Shown here: in pieces, positions 25,241-33,893 of the stretch
How positions within the stretch are numbered: the stretch's first letter is position 1
How the letters are laid out: each line of letters opens with the position of its first letter
From: Polycyclovorans sp964425915
Lineage (GTDB): Bacteria; Pseudomonadota; Gammaproteobacteria; Nevskiales; Nevskiaceae
Assembly: GCA_964425915.1 (NCBI GenBank)
Contig: CAYROO010000002.1
Coordinates: 62,001-126,000 of the forward strand
DNA: 64,000 nt
Direction of reading: 5' to 3'
Notes under the pieces: generated by a model
The model's database searches: none
What the model was told of the DNA's origin: nothing
Seen by the model: only the letters and a program-made list of their open reading frames with translations
Position numbers and translations under genes: made by a program

Positions 25241-26389
25241 TCAGCGCTCCGCCAGGGCGTCGACAATCTTCAGCCGCAGCCCACGCCAGGCCGGCGGCAA
25301 TCCCACCAGGCAGGCCAGCAGCACGGCGATGCCCAGCCCCATCAGCACCACCTGCGGTGGCAGGGTGGCGGTGCCGATGTACTGCTCCAGCGCCGGAAAC
25401 GCCAGCACCGCCAGTCCCAAGCCGGCCAGTGCCGCCAGGGTACATAGCATCAGGGCCTCGGCCAGCACCAGCGCCAGCACGGTGGCGTCGCTGAAGCCCA
25501 GGGTCTTCAACACGGCCAGCTCGGGCACTCGCTCACGGAACGACTGCATGGTGGTGTTGCCGGTGAGGAACAGCAGCGTGAAGAACACGGCCCCGATGAT
25601 GCTGGTGACGATGAAATTGATATCGCCAAACTGCTTGAGGAAGGACTGCGCAAACTCCTTCTCGCTCTGGGTGCGGGTCTCGTTGGGCGAGTTGGCAAAG
25701 CGGGCGTCGATGGCCTGGGCCACCGCGGCGGCACCCTGGGGGTCCGCCACCCGCACCACGTACCAGCCGACGGTGCCGTTGCCGTAGAAGCGCGCTTCGT
25801 CGAAATAGTCGTAGTTGAACAACAGCCCCTGCGACTGGCCGGGATCGCGCGGCACCGCGTAGGTGCCGACGATATCGAAGGCCCAGCTGAGGTTGGTCAG
25901 CCCGCCCTGTGGCCAGATGTTGGAGTTGAGGGGAATGCGCTGCCCCACTTCCCAGCCGTATTGCGCCATCAACTGTTCCCCCACCAGCGCACCGGTGCGG
26001 GTGGTCTGCATGGCCGCCACGGCGCCCTCGCTGACCTCCACCTCCGGCACCGTTTCCAGATAGCGCTCCAGCTCCACCGGCGAGGCAAAGATGAAGTTCT
26101 TGGGGTCCTGGTAGTAGCCGCCGAACCAGGTGGCGTGCGCCACCGAGGCGACGCCGGGAATCGATTCGATCTGCGCCAGGTAGGCATACGGCAGCTGCTC
26201 GGTCAGCGCGATCCGGTTGATCACCACCAGCCGGTCGACATTGGCCAGTTCCACCCCGCGGGTGAAAGCGGTGTTCACGCCCTGCAGCAGCCCAAACAGG
26301 AAAAACGCGACCACGATCGACAGCAGGGTCAGTACCGTGCGCGTGCGCTTGCGCCACAACCCCGCCCAGATCAACGGCAGGTACTTCAC
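25241..26389 (-). CDS. ABC transporter permease (FtsX/MacB type)
   Basis: A 382-residue permease with the same architecture as its downstream partner: one N-terminal helix (TVLTLLSIVVAFFLFGLLQG), a periplasmic MacB-PCD-like domain, and three C-terminal helices beginning FIVTSIIGAVFFTLLFLTG. SFRERVPELAVLKTLGFSDATV is the coupling segment that contacts the ATPase. It overlaps the ATPase gene by ATGA, so the two permeases and the ATPase should be made together as one heterodimeric transporter. Confidence 0.92.
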   Translation of the reverse strand: MKYLPLIWAGLWRKRTRTVLTLLSIVVAFFLFGLLQGVNTAFTRGVELANVDRLVVINRIALTEQLPYAYLAQIESIPGVASVAHATWFGGYYQDPKNFIFASPVELERYLETVPEVEVSEGAVAAMQTTRTGALVGEQLMAQYGWEVGQRIPLNSNIWPQGGLTNLSWAFDIVGTYAVPRDPGQSQGLLFNYDYFDEARFYGNGTVGWYVVRVADPQGAAAVAQAIDARFANSPNETRTQSEKEFAQSFLKQFGDINFIVTSIIGAVFFTLLFLTGNTTMQSFRERVPELAVLKTLGFSDATVLALVLAEALMLCTLAALAGLGLAVLAFPALEQYIGTATLPPQVVLMGLGIAVLLACLVGLPPAWRGLRLKIVDALAER

Positions 26390-27078
26390 GCGGCTGCGCC
26401 CTCGGTGACCAGGGCGCCCTTGTCGAGATGGCGGGTATGGCGGGCGTACTCGGCGGCTTTGGGATCGTGGGTGACCATGACGATGGTCTTGCCATGGTCG
26501 CGGTTGAGGGTCTGCAGCAGACCCAGCACCTCGTCGGCAGTGCGCCGATCAAGATCGCCGGTGGGTTCGTCACAGATCAACAGCACCGGATCGGCGACGA
26601 TGGCACGGGCAATCGCCACCCGCTGTGCCTGCCCGCCCGACAGCTCCGCCGGCTTGTGCTGAGCGCGGTCGGCCAGGCCCACCACCTCCAGCGCGATCGC
26701 CACCCGCTCGGCGCGCGCCTTGCGCCCCAGCCGCGTCAGCAGCAGCGGCAGCTCGACATTGCGCGCCGCCGAGATCATCGGCAGCAGGTTGTAGAACTGG
26801 AACACGAAGCCGACATGGGCAGCTCGCCACCGTGCCAGCGCGGCGGCGCCCAACTGGTCGACGCGCACACCATCAATGGACAGGCTGCCGTCACTGGGCT
26901 GGTCGAGCCCACCGATGAGGTTGAGCAAGGTGGTCTTGCCGGAGCCACTGGGGCCCATCAGCGCCACGAAGTCGCCCCGCGCGATGTCGAGGTCCAGCGA
27001 CTGCAGGACCTCGACGGTCTGCTTGCCGCGCGTGTAGTGCTTGCGGATACCCCGCAGGGCGATCATCGGCTCGGACAT
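26386..27078 (-). CDS. ABC transporter ATP-binding protein (LolD/MacB type)
   Basis: 230 residues. Walker A is MGPSGSGKTTLLN, the signature LSGGQAQRVAIARAI, Walker B LLICDEPTGDLD, and the switch His lies in VMVTHDP. The sequence is of the LolD/MacB ATPase type that works with FtsX-like permeases, the two of which follow directly with ATGA overlap. The substrate of the transporter is not evident; no periplasmic adaptor gene of MacA type is adjacent. Confidence 0.93.
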   Translation of the reverse strand: MSEPMIALRGIRKHYTRGKQTVEVLQSLDLDIARGDFVALMGPSGSGKTTLLNLIGGLDQPSDGSLSIDGVRVDQLGAAALARWRAAHVGFVFQFYNLLPMISAARNVELPLLLTRLGRKARAERVAIALEVVGLADRAQHKPAELSGGQAQRVAIARAIVADPVLLICDEPTGDLDRRTADEVLGLLQTLNRDHGKTIVMVTHDPKAAEYARHTRHLDKGALVTEGAAA

Positions 27079-27106
27079 GCGCGCTTCCCTGGCGATGGAT
27101 GGAAAA

Positions 27107-28357
27107 TCAGACCGGCGGGCAGGCCCTGGCCAGGGCCCGCAACACGCCCCCCAACCGTACCAGACCCGAGGGCGCCACCGACTTGCCGGTGTTCAGCAGC
27201 GCCACGCTCAGGGCGCGCTGCGGGTCGGCCCAGGCGAGGATATTGATGAACCCCAGATGGCCGAAGGCCTGCGCGCAGTTGGGGCCATACAGGCCGATGG
27301 GGTTTTCCCCCAGCAGGAAGCCGGCGGAGAAGCGCAGCGGCACCTTGAGGGTACGGTCGAACTGGATCGCCCCCACCGGTGCGATGGCCTCGCGTACGGT
27401 GTCGCGACGAAACACCCGAACGCCCTCCAGCTCGCCACCGTTGAGCAGCATCTGGTAGACGCGACTGACATCGTCGGCACTGGCGCAGATATTGCCGGCC
27501 GGCACCACCGAGGACAGGAAGGCGTCACTGTTGGAGGCCTCGACCCCTTCGGCAAAGGGCACGCCGATGATGCTGCGGATGTAGGTGGTCAGCGGCCACA
27601 CCGGGCCAGGACCGGTGACGGTATTGGCCGGCAAGCGATCACGCAGTTCCGGCGCCAGGCCATAGGTCATGTAGCGCAGGCCCAGTGGCTCGGCGATCCA
27701 CTTGTGGAGGGCCTCGGGCAGTTCCATGCCGGAAACCCGGCGCACCACTTCACCGGCAATGAAACCGGCGGTGAGCGCGTGATAGGCCTGTTTCTCGAAA
27801 CGCGGGTCGAAGGGCTTGGCGGCGCACAGCATGGCGACGATCAGGTCCCAGTTGCGCAGCAGCTCGGGCCCATGGGCTTCCACCGCAATGGTGGGGATGC
27901 CGGCGCGATGCGCGAGCAGCTCGCGCAGGGTGACCCGGTGCTTGCCGTGGGCGGCGAACTCTGGGAGATAGGCGGCAACGCGATCGTCGAGGCTGAGCTT
28001 GCCGTCCTCCACCAGCTTGTGCAGAAGCAGGGCGCTGATGGCCTTGGAAGCCGAGAACAGACAGATCGGCGAGTCCGGCTCCAGCGGCACCAGCGGATGG
28101 TGGTCGCCCGGAGCATTGCCGCGCACCGCGCCGATGGAGCGCTTCATCACGATCTGGCCGTGACGTCGGATCACCAGGGTCACCGCCGGCTGCAGGCCGG
28201 TGCGGTACCAGGCCTCCACCGCTTTCCAGATGGCCTCCACATGGGCCGCATTGAGGCCCATCCGCTCGGGCGGCACCTCGGCTTCGCGATCGATGCCGAC
28301 CAGGGGGTGCAGGTGCCGCGGCACCTGCACGCGCTGCGGCCGCAGCAGGGCGCGCAT
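27107..28357 (-). CDS. Serine hydrolase of the beta-lactamase / esterase EstB family
   Basis: 416 residues with the class C beta-lactamase fold. The nucleophile motif SxxK is SASK in ICLFSASKAISALLLHKL, the Tyr motif YHA in EKQAYHALTAGFIAG, and the third motif region is FGHLGFINI, typical of esterases rather than true beta-lactamases. There is no signal peptide, so a cytosolic esterase is likely. Its start codon shares one base with the stop of the ferredoxin reductase gene (TGATG). Confidence 0.88.
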   Translation of the reverse strand: MRALLRPQRVQVPRHLHPLVGIDREAEVPPERMGLNAAHVEAIWKAVEAWYRTGLQPAVTLVIRRHGQIVMKRSIGAVRGNAPGDHHPLVPLEPDSPICLFSASKAISALLLHKLVEDGKLSLDDRVAAYLPEFAAHGKHRVTLRELLAHRAGIPTIAVEAHGPELLRNWDLIVAMLCAAKPFDPRFEKQAYHALTAGFIAGEVVRRVSGMELPEALHKWIAEPLGLRYMTYGLAPELRDRLPANTVTGPGPVWPLTTYIRSIIGVPFAEGVEASNSDAFLSSVVPAGNICASADDVSRVYQMLLNGGELEGVRVFRRDTVREAIAPVGAIQFDRTLKVPLRFSAGFLLGENPIGLYGPNCAQAFGHLGFINILAWADPQRALSVALLNTGKSVAPSGLVRLGGVLRALARACPPV

Positions 28358-29592
28358 CAGGCCGCCAGATCTTTCAGTGCCACGGCCGGATCGGCCAACT
28401 GCGCCGGATCCAGCACGCGGCCTTCGGCCACCAGCTTCTTGGCAAACATGAACTCCTGAGGCTTGCTGACGGCATCGGCGGCGATCAGCTTGCCGCCCTT
28501 CAGGTAGAACGCGGCAAAGCTGCGCTCGGTATCCGGGTCGCCGCGCAGCACCAACTGCTCGTAGCCGGTGGAAACGCCCACCATCTGCAGCTTGAGGTCG
28601 TACTGGTCGGACCAGAACCAGGGCACGTTCTGGTAGGGCTCTTCTTTGCCCATGATGTTGCGGGCGGCGGCGCGGCCCTGCTCCATCGCATTCTGCACCG
28701 ACTCCAGCCGCACCCGGCGACCGAGGAAGGCGCTGGGATGGTTGCTGCAGTCACCGGCCGCGTAGATCAGGGGGTCACTGGTCCGGGCGAACTCATCAAC
28801 GACGATGCCATTGTCCACCACCAGCCCCGCCTGGGCGGCCAGTTCGGTGTTGGCAATCAGGCCGATACCGACGATCACCAGATCAGCCGGCAGGCTGCTG
28901 CCATCGGCCAGCTTCACCGCGGTGACTTCGGGGGCACCTTCAAATCCCGCCAGCTGGGCGCCGGTCCGCAGATCGACGCCGGCCTCGCGGTGCATGCGCT
29001 CGAAGAAGCGCGACACCTCCGGCGCAGTCACCCGCGCCAGCACCCGGTCCAGGCCTTCCAGCACGGTCACCCGCAGCCCCTGCTTGAGCAGCACGGCCGC
29101 CACTTCCAGGCCGATGAAGCCGCCGCCGACGATGACCGCGCGCTTGCCCTCGGCGCAGCGCTCGCGGATGCGGGTGACATCGTCGATGCTGCGCAGCAGG
29201 AACACGTTGGGGGCGTTCGCGCCCTCCACCGGCAGCGGCCGGGCACGGCCGCCGGTGGCCAGCACCAGGCGGTCATAGCGCTCGACGCGGCCATCGGCCA
29301 GCTTCACCTCACGGGCTTCGCGGTCGATACCGGCAACGGCAACGCCACCGATGAAGTCGATACGGTGCTTTTCCAGAATCGCCGGCTGCATCACGTAGAG
29401 GCTGGTCTCCGGCACGCTGCCGGCGAGATAGGCCTTGGACAGCGGCGGGCGCTTGTACGGCGGGTGGGCTTCTTCGCCGATGAGCACGATACGCCCCTCG
29501 AACCCCTGTCGGCGCAGCTCCGCTGCCGTTTCGCCGCCGGCCTGGCCGGCGCCCACGATGATGACCGTCTGGTCGGCACCCAAGGCACTCAT
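28357..29592 (-). CDS. FAD-dependent ferredoxin/rubredoxin reductase
   Basis: 411 residues with two dinucleotide-binding sites: FAD at VIIVGAGQAGGETAAELR (N-terminus) and NAD(P)H at AVIVGGGFIGLEVAAVLL near residue 155; the second FAD motif is DPLIYAAGDCSNHPS. The C-terminal PWFWSDQYDLKLQMVG segment is characteristic of the BphA4/putidaredoxin-reductase group, which pass electrons to ferredoxins for Rieske oxygenases or cytochromes P450. No such oxygenase or ferredoxin gene is adjacent. Confidence 0.93.
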   Translation of the reverse strand: MSALGADQTVIIVGAGQAGGETAAELRRQGFEGRIVLIGEEAHPPYKRPPLSKAYLAGSVPETSLYVMQPAILEKHRIDFIGGVAVAGIDREAREVKLADGRVERYDRLVLATGGRARPLPVEGANAPNVFLLRSIDDVTRIRERCAEGKRAVIVGGGFIGLEVAAVLLKQGLRVTVLEGLDRVLARVTAPEVSRFFERMHREAGVDLRTGAQLAGFEGAPEVTAVKLADGSSLPADLVIVGIGLIANTELAAQAGLVVDNGIVVDEFARTSDPLIYAAGDCSNHPSAFLGRRVRLESVQNAMEQGRAAARNIMGKEEPYQNVPWFWSDQYDLKLQMVGVSTGYEQLVLRGDPDTERSFAAFYLKGGKLIAADAVSKPQEFMFAKKLVAEGRVLDPAQLADPAVALKDLAA

Positions 29593-29667
29593 GATGTTTC
29601 GTTATCCCCGTGTTCTATGGTGGTTGCGGCGCAGGCGCCGCCCGAAGCAGGCTGGGATTATCGCCGC

Positions 29668-30705
29668 TCAGCGCGCGGCCTGCTGCACATAGTCGCGCAG
29701 GGGCGGCTCCTCACTGCGCAGATGCAGCGTGGGCAGACCGGCACTGGCGGACTGTCGCAGGATGCTGGTGAGCGCAGTGGCGGCCGCCGGCGAAATGATC
29801 TGGTCCGGCACGATCGGCAGCAGCCCACACAGGGCGGCACCGCCGGCGCGCTCGAAATTGGCCGGTCCCGGTTGGGTGATGGCGTCCAGCGCCAGCTCGA
29901 AACTGAGGCGGTCGGTCAGGCCGATGGTGAGATGGTCCACCAGACGGCCGGGGCACAGGTCCTGCAGCAGCAGGTTGGCCACCTTGGGGTTGTCCTGCCC
30001 GAGGTCGAGCGCGGCGGTCGGCACCGGGACCGCCGGCTGCACCAGCTCGTCGAACACGGTGTAGAGGTTGGTGTAGTCAATGTCGCCCGGGGTCTCGTCG
30101 TCGGCGTTCAGCGCGGCAATGAAGTTGGAACCCCGCGCAAACTGGAACAGCACCTCGGGAATGCCCAGCACGTCGCCCACCACCGGCAGCAGGTCCAGCG
30201 GCAGCAGACCGATCGGGTTGATGTCCGCCAGCGCGGTGCCGTGGTTGGGGCCCGCCTGCAACACGAAGTCGGCCACCGCATTGCGTGCCGACGGCCAGTA
30301 CTTGAGCGCCCAGCGCGGCATCAGGGCGCCCTGGCTGTGTCCGATCATCGCCACCTGGCGCCCGCTCTCGGCGCGGATCCGCCGCAGCGCATGCACCACG
30401 TACTCGGCATCGGTCTGCATGTCGCCCAGTCCGCGGTCGGGATAGGTGACCACACAGACGTCGAATCCCCGTTCCACCAGCAGTGGAATGTAGGTCCACT
30501 CGTACTGCTCCCAGCCGGCCGTGAAGGTGCCATGCACCAGCAGCACCGGGGGCTTGTCGGGGTGCTCGAAGGGTGTGCAGGCCAGCGCCTTGTCGAGCAC
30601 GTCGACCGGCGTCTGCAGTGGCGGCTCGCCGGCCGGGCTGAGGGGGTCGTCACCACAGGCGGCCAGCCACGGCAGCAGCAGTAGGGCCATGATTTTGCGG
30701 ATCAT
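29668..30705 (-). CDS. Secreted lipase/esterase lipoprotein
   Basis: 345 residues with a lipoprotein signal (LLLLPWLAAC, Cys near residue 17) and an alpha/beta-hydrolase domain of the triacylglycerol lipase type: PPVLLVHGTFTAGWEQYEWT with the oxyanion His-Gly, and the nucleophile elbow AMIGHSQGALMPRW. Asp and His of the triad are not assigned with certainty. It is probably anchored in the outer membrane or periplasm. The start ATGA overlaps the stop of the upstream hydrolase gene. Confidence 0.9.
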   Translation of the reverse strand: MIRKIMALLLLPWLAACGDDPLSPAGEPPLQTPVDVLDKALACTPFEHPDKPPVLLVHGTFTAGWEQYEWTYIPLLVERGFDVCVVTYPDRGLGDMQTDAEYVVHALRRIRAESGRQVAMIGHSQGALMPRWALKYWPSARNAVADFVLQAGPNHGTALADINPIGLLPLDLLPVVGDVLGIPEVLFQFARGSNFIAALNADDETPGDIDYTNLYTVFDELVQPAVPVPTAALDLGQDNPKVANLLLQDLCPGRLVDHLTIGLTDRLSFELALDAITQPGPANFERAGGAALCGLLPIVPDQIISPAAATALTSILRQSASAGLPTLHLRSEEPPLRDYVQQAAR

Positions 30706-31718
30706 GCGCGGACTCCAAGGTGATGCTGGATAAAGGTGAGCATGGCCTTGCGCGACTGCCGCGCCTCGGGGAACAGCGCGCCAAACAGCGGGAAGGCATG
30801 CGGCAGGCGCGGCCAGATCTCGCAGGTCACGTCCACGCCCTGTGCCGCCGCCTTGCGTGCCAGCAGCACGGTGTCGTCGAGCAGCACCTCGGCATCGCTG
30901 GCCAGAAAGTACAGCGGCGGAAAGCCGGTGCAGTCGGCGAACAGCGGCGACAGCTCGGGATCACTGGCATCCCAGTCGCCGGCGTACAGCTCGTCCACCC
31001 GCTGCAGGGCGGCGATCGGCAGGATCGGATCGACGCCGGACTTGAAGGGCCGCGAGGGCGGCGCATGGATGCGTCCCATCTCGGTGGCGGGCGACACCGG
31101 AATCGCCGCCGCCGGCATCGGCCAACCGCGTTTGCGGATGCGCTGCAGCAGACCCAGGGTGAGATTGCCGCCGGCCGAGTCGCCACCGACGATGATGCGG
31201 CTGGCGGGAAAGCCCAGATCCAGCAGACTACGGTAGATCATCTCGCAGTCGTCCAACGACGACGGAAACCGGTTACGCGGCGCCAGCCGGTAATCCGGCA
31301 GCACGCCATGCATCCCGGCGCGCGCCGCCAGCCCGGCCACCATCTCCAGGTGGGCCGGCGGTGAGGCGGGCAGGATGAAGGCGCCGCCGTGCAGCCACAG
31401 CAGTACCGGCTTGCCGGTATCGCGCAGATCGCCGAACACATGCGCCGGTACCCGGCCGATCGGGATGTAGTCCAGCGGCAGACCGTGGGTATCGGGACAG
31501 CGCATGCGCGACATGCGCAACTGCACCTTGGCGATCTGCTCATCACTGCCGCGCACCACCCGCGCCAGCCACGGCCGCAGGAAGGTCTTGAGCAGCCAGA
31601 TGATGGCGCGGCTGCGCCGGCTGATGACGATGTCGCGATGCCGCACCACCTGTTCGGCAGGCAGGGGCAGCACAGCCGGCATGGCCGGCGTCGGCGTAAC
31701 GGGGGAGGTCGTGTCCAT
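30702..31718 (-). CDS. Alpha/beta hydrolase of the hormone-sensitive lipase family
   Basis: The HSL signature is complete: WLHGGAFIL (oxyanion hole HGGA), IIVGGDSAGGNLTLGLL (nucleophile Ser in GDSAG), and a late His in WPRLPHAFPLF. It is a cytosolic carboxylesterase. The frame is open to 31754, but the added residues look non-coding; ATG 31718 (MDTTSP) is preferred although neither start has a clear ribosome-binding site. It overlaps the lipase gene by four bases and follows the carboxyltransferase gene closely. Confidence 0.88.
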   Translation of the reverse strand: MDTTSPVTPTPAMPAVLPLPAEQVVRHRDIVISRRSRAIIWLLKTFLRPWLARVVRGSDEQIAKVQLRMSRMRCPDTHGLPLDYIPIGRVPAHVFGDLRDTGKPVLLWLHGGAFILPASPPAHLEMVAGLAARAGMHGVLPDYRLAPRNRFPSSLDDCEMIYRSLLDLGFPASRIIVGGDSAGGNLTLGLLQRIRKRGWPMPAAAIPVSPATEMGRIHAPPSRPFKSGVDPILPIAALQRVDELYAGDWDASDPELSPLFADCTGFPPLYFLASDAEVLLDDTVLLARKAAAQGVDVTCEIWPRLPHAFPLFGALFPEARQSRKAMLTFIQHHLGVRA

Positions 31719-31772
31719 GGCGCAGTGTAGTCCGCGGTGACCGGGCGACGTCATCCGTTCAGCCGAGCCGGA

Positions 31773-33380
31773 TCACATCCGGAACACCCCGTAGCGCGGA
31801 TCCCCGATGGGCGTGTTGAGGGCGGCGGACAGCGAGATACCGAGGGCGTTGCGGGTGTCCACGGGATCCAGCATGCCGTCGTCCCACATCTCCGAGGTGG
31901 ACCAATAGGCGCTCTGCTTGCGCTTGAACTCGCCCAGCACCGGGTCGCGGATGGCATCGATCTCGGCCTGGCTGAGTTGCTTGCCCTGCTTCTGCAACTG
32001 GCGGATCTTGACGTCGGCCAGGGTGTTGGCGGCCTGCTCGGCACCCATCACGCTGATCTGGCTCTGCGGCCAACTGAACAGGAAGCGGCTGTCGAAGGCG
32101 CGGCCGCTCATGCCGTAGTTGCCGGCGCCGAAGCTGCCATGGCACATCACCGTCAGCTTCGGCACTTCGCAGTTGGACACCGCCATGATCATCTTGGCGC
32201 CATCCTTGGTGATGCCGCGGCGCTCGTATTCCTTGCCGACCATGAAGCCGGTGATGTTCTGCAGGAAGAGGATGGGCGTGCGGGCCTGATTGCACAGCTC
32301 GATGAAGTGGGCACCCTTGAGCGCGCTGTCGTTGAACAGCACGCCGTTGTTGCCGAGGATGCCGATCTTGTAGCCCCACAGGTGGGCGTAGCCGCAGATC
32401 AGGGTCTTGCCGTAGTTGGGCTGGTACTCGTGGAAGCGCGAGCCGTCGACCAGGCGTGCGATCACTTCACGCATGTCGAACTGCGCCTTGATGTCGCGCG
32501 GCAGAATGCCGTACAGCTCGCTGCCGTCGTAGTACGGCGCCTCCGGCGGCTGCCATTCGATGGGCGCCTTCTGCGGCCGCTTGAACTGCGCGACGATATC
32601 GCGGGCGATCGCAATCGCTTCCTCTTCCGAGCCGGCCGGGTAGTCCGCGGTGCCGGACACGCTGGTGTGCATGTCGCAGCCGCCCAGCTCGTCGACGCTC
32701 ACCTCTTCCCCGGTGGCGGCCTTCACCAATGGCGGGCCGGCCAGGAAGATGGCGCCGGTGCCGCGCACGATGACGTTGTAGTCCGACAGCCCCGGGACGT
32801 AGGCGCCGCCCGCCGTGCAGTGGCCCAGCACCACCGACACCTGCTGGACACCCATTTTCGACAGCATGCACTGGTTGCGGAAGATGCGACCGGCCATGTA
32901 CTTGTCGGCGAACAGGTCGGCCTGCAGCGGCAGGAAGCCACCGGCGGAATCGCAGAGGTGCACCACCGGCAGGCGGTTCTCGATGGCGATGTCGAGCGCA
33001 CGCACGGTCTTCTTCACCGTCAGCGGATACCAGGCGCCACCCTTGACCGAGGAGTCGCCGGCATTGATGACCACTTCACGACCGCTGACGATGCCAATAC
33101 CGGTGACACAGGCCGCCGCCGGCACCTCACCGCCATAGGCTTCATTGGCGGCCAGTGAGGAGAACTCCAGGAACGGCGTGCCGGGGTCCAGCAGCAACTG
33201 CAGGCGCTCGCGCAGCAACAGCTTGTTCTGGTTGCGCAGACGGTCGATGTCACGCTGCGGGCGCTGGTGGCGCGCCGCTTCCTGCTTGGCGCGGAATTCG
33301 TCCGCCAGCCGACGGTTGTGCGCGGCATTGGCCTGGAACTCGGCCGAGGCGGTATTGAGCCGGGATTCGATCCGCTTCAT
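31773..33380 (-). CDS. Acyl-CoA carboxylase, carboxyltransferase subunit (methylcrotonyl/geranyl-CoA type)
   Basis: 535 residues with the two crotonase-like halves of the biotin-dependent carboxyltransferases. Marks of the methylcrotonyl-CoA/geranyl-CoA group are GHCTAGGAYVPGLSD, IFLAGPPLVKAATGEEVS and the second half NNGVLFNDSALKGAHFIE, ILFLQNITGFMVG and FGAGNYGMSGRAF. It would transfer CO2 from carboxybiotin to an alpha,beta-unsaturated acyl-CoA. The gene overlaps the separate biotin-carrier gene by ATGA. Which acyl-CoA it takes cannot be told by eye. Confidence 0.9.
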   Translation of the reverse strand: MKRIESRLNTASAEFQANAAHNRRLADEFRAKQEAARHQRPQRDIDRLRNQNKLLLRERLQLLLDPGTPFLEFSSLAANEAYGGEVPAAACVTGIGIVSGREVVINAGDSSVKGGAWYPLTVKKTVRALDIAIENRLPVVHLCDSAGGFLPLQADLFADKYMAGRIFRNQCMLSKMGVQQVSVVLGHCTAGGAYVPGLSDYNVIVRGTGAIFLAGPPLVKAATGEEVSVDELGGCDMHTSVSGTADYPAGSEEEAIAIARDIVAQFKRPQKAPIEWQPPEAPYYDGSELYGILPRDIKAQFDMREVIARLVDGSRFHEYQPNYGKTLICGYAHLWGYKIGILGNNGVLFNDSALKGAHFIELCNQARTPILFLQNITGFMVGKEYERRGITKDGAKMIMAVSNCEVPKLTVMCHGSFGAGNYGMSGRAFDSRFLFSWPQSQISVMGAEQAANTLADVKIRQLQKQGKQLSQAEIDAIRDPVLGEFKRKQSAYWSTSEMWDDGMLDPVDTRNALGISLSAALNTPIGDPRYGVFRM

Positions 33381-33883
33381 GACGCCTTCTCCATCGGTTC
33401 CAGACTGAGCAGCAGCGCGTCGCGGTCGAAGGTCTGCCCCTGCTCGTAGCTCACCTCGGCGATGACGCCGTCGCGGGGCGCGGCGAGGGTGGTTTCCATC
33501 TTCATGCTTTCCATCACCAGCAGCGTCTGGCCCTTCTGTACGGCATCGCCTGCCTTCACCGACAGGCTGACGATGCTGCCGGGCATCGGGGCACGAATGA
33601 GATCCTCGGCATTGCCGGCGGCAGCAGCCGCCAGGCGATCCAGCGGGTGCTGGTAGCGCAACTGGTGGGCCTCGCCGTCCAGGTGGATGAAGACATCATC
33701 ACCATGGGTGGCGATCACCACCGGTACGCGACGCTTGCCGAGGGTCAGCCACAGGCTGTGATCGGCGCCTTCGCGCAGATCGACGTCCAGCGTCTGCCCA
33801 TCGAGATGGAGCCGATAGCCGTTGGCGCCCCGTGACAGCGCCAGGCTGTGGGTGTCATCGCCCAGTTTGAATGCGTGTTGCAT
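33377..33883 (-). CDS. Biotin carboxyl carrier protein of the acyl-CoA carboxylase
   Basis: A 168-residue stand-alone carrier. Residues 90-165 are the biotinyl domain; the biotinylated Lys is in VMESMKMETTLAAP (MKM core). The first about 80 residues correspond to the BT mediation domain that in normal 650-residue methylcrotonyl-CoA carboxylase alpha chains sits between the two catalytic parts. Here it is a gene of its own, ten bases behind the biotin carboxylase stop, with its own AGGA site. It is translationally coupled with the carboxyltransferase gene. Confidence 0.9.
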   Translation of the reverse strand: MQHAFKLGDDTHSLALSRGANGYRLHLDGQTLDVDLREGADHSLWLTLGKRRVPVVIATHGDDVFIHLDGEAHQLRYQHPLDRLAAAAAGNAEDLIRAPMPGSIVSLSVKAGDAVQKGQTLLVMESMKMETTLAAPRDGVIAEVSYEQGQTFDRDALLLSLEPMEKAS

Positions 33884-33893
33884 GGGGGAGGTC

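Noticed and set aside
27107..28357. A beta-lactamase conferring antibiotic resistance
   Set aside because: SxxK is present, but there is no signal peptide and the third motif is that of esterases; the catabolic context fits an esterase.
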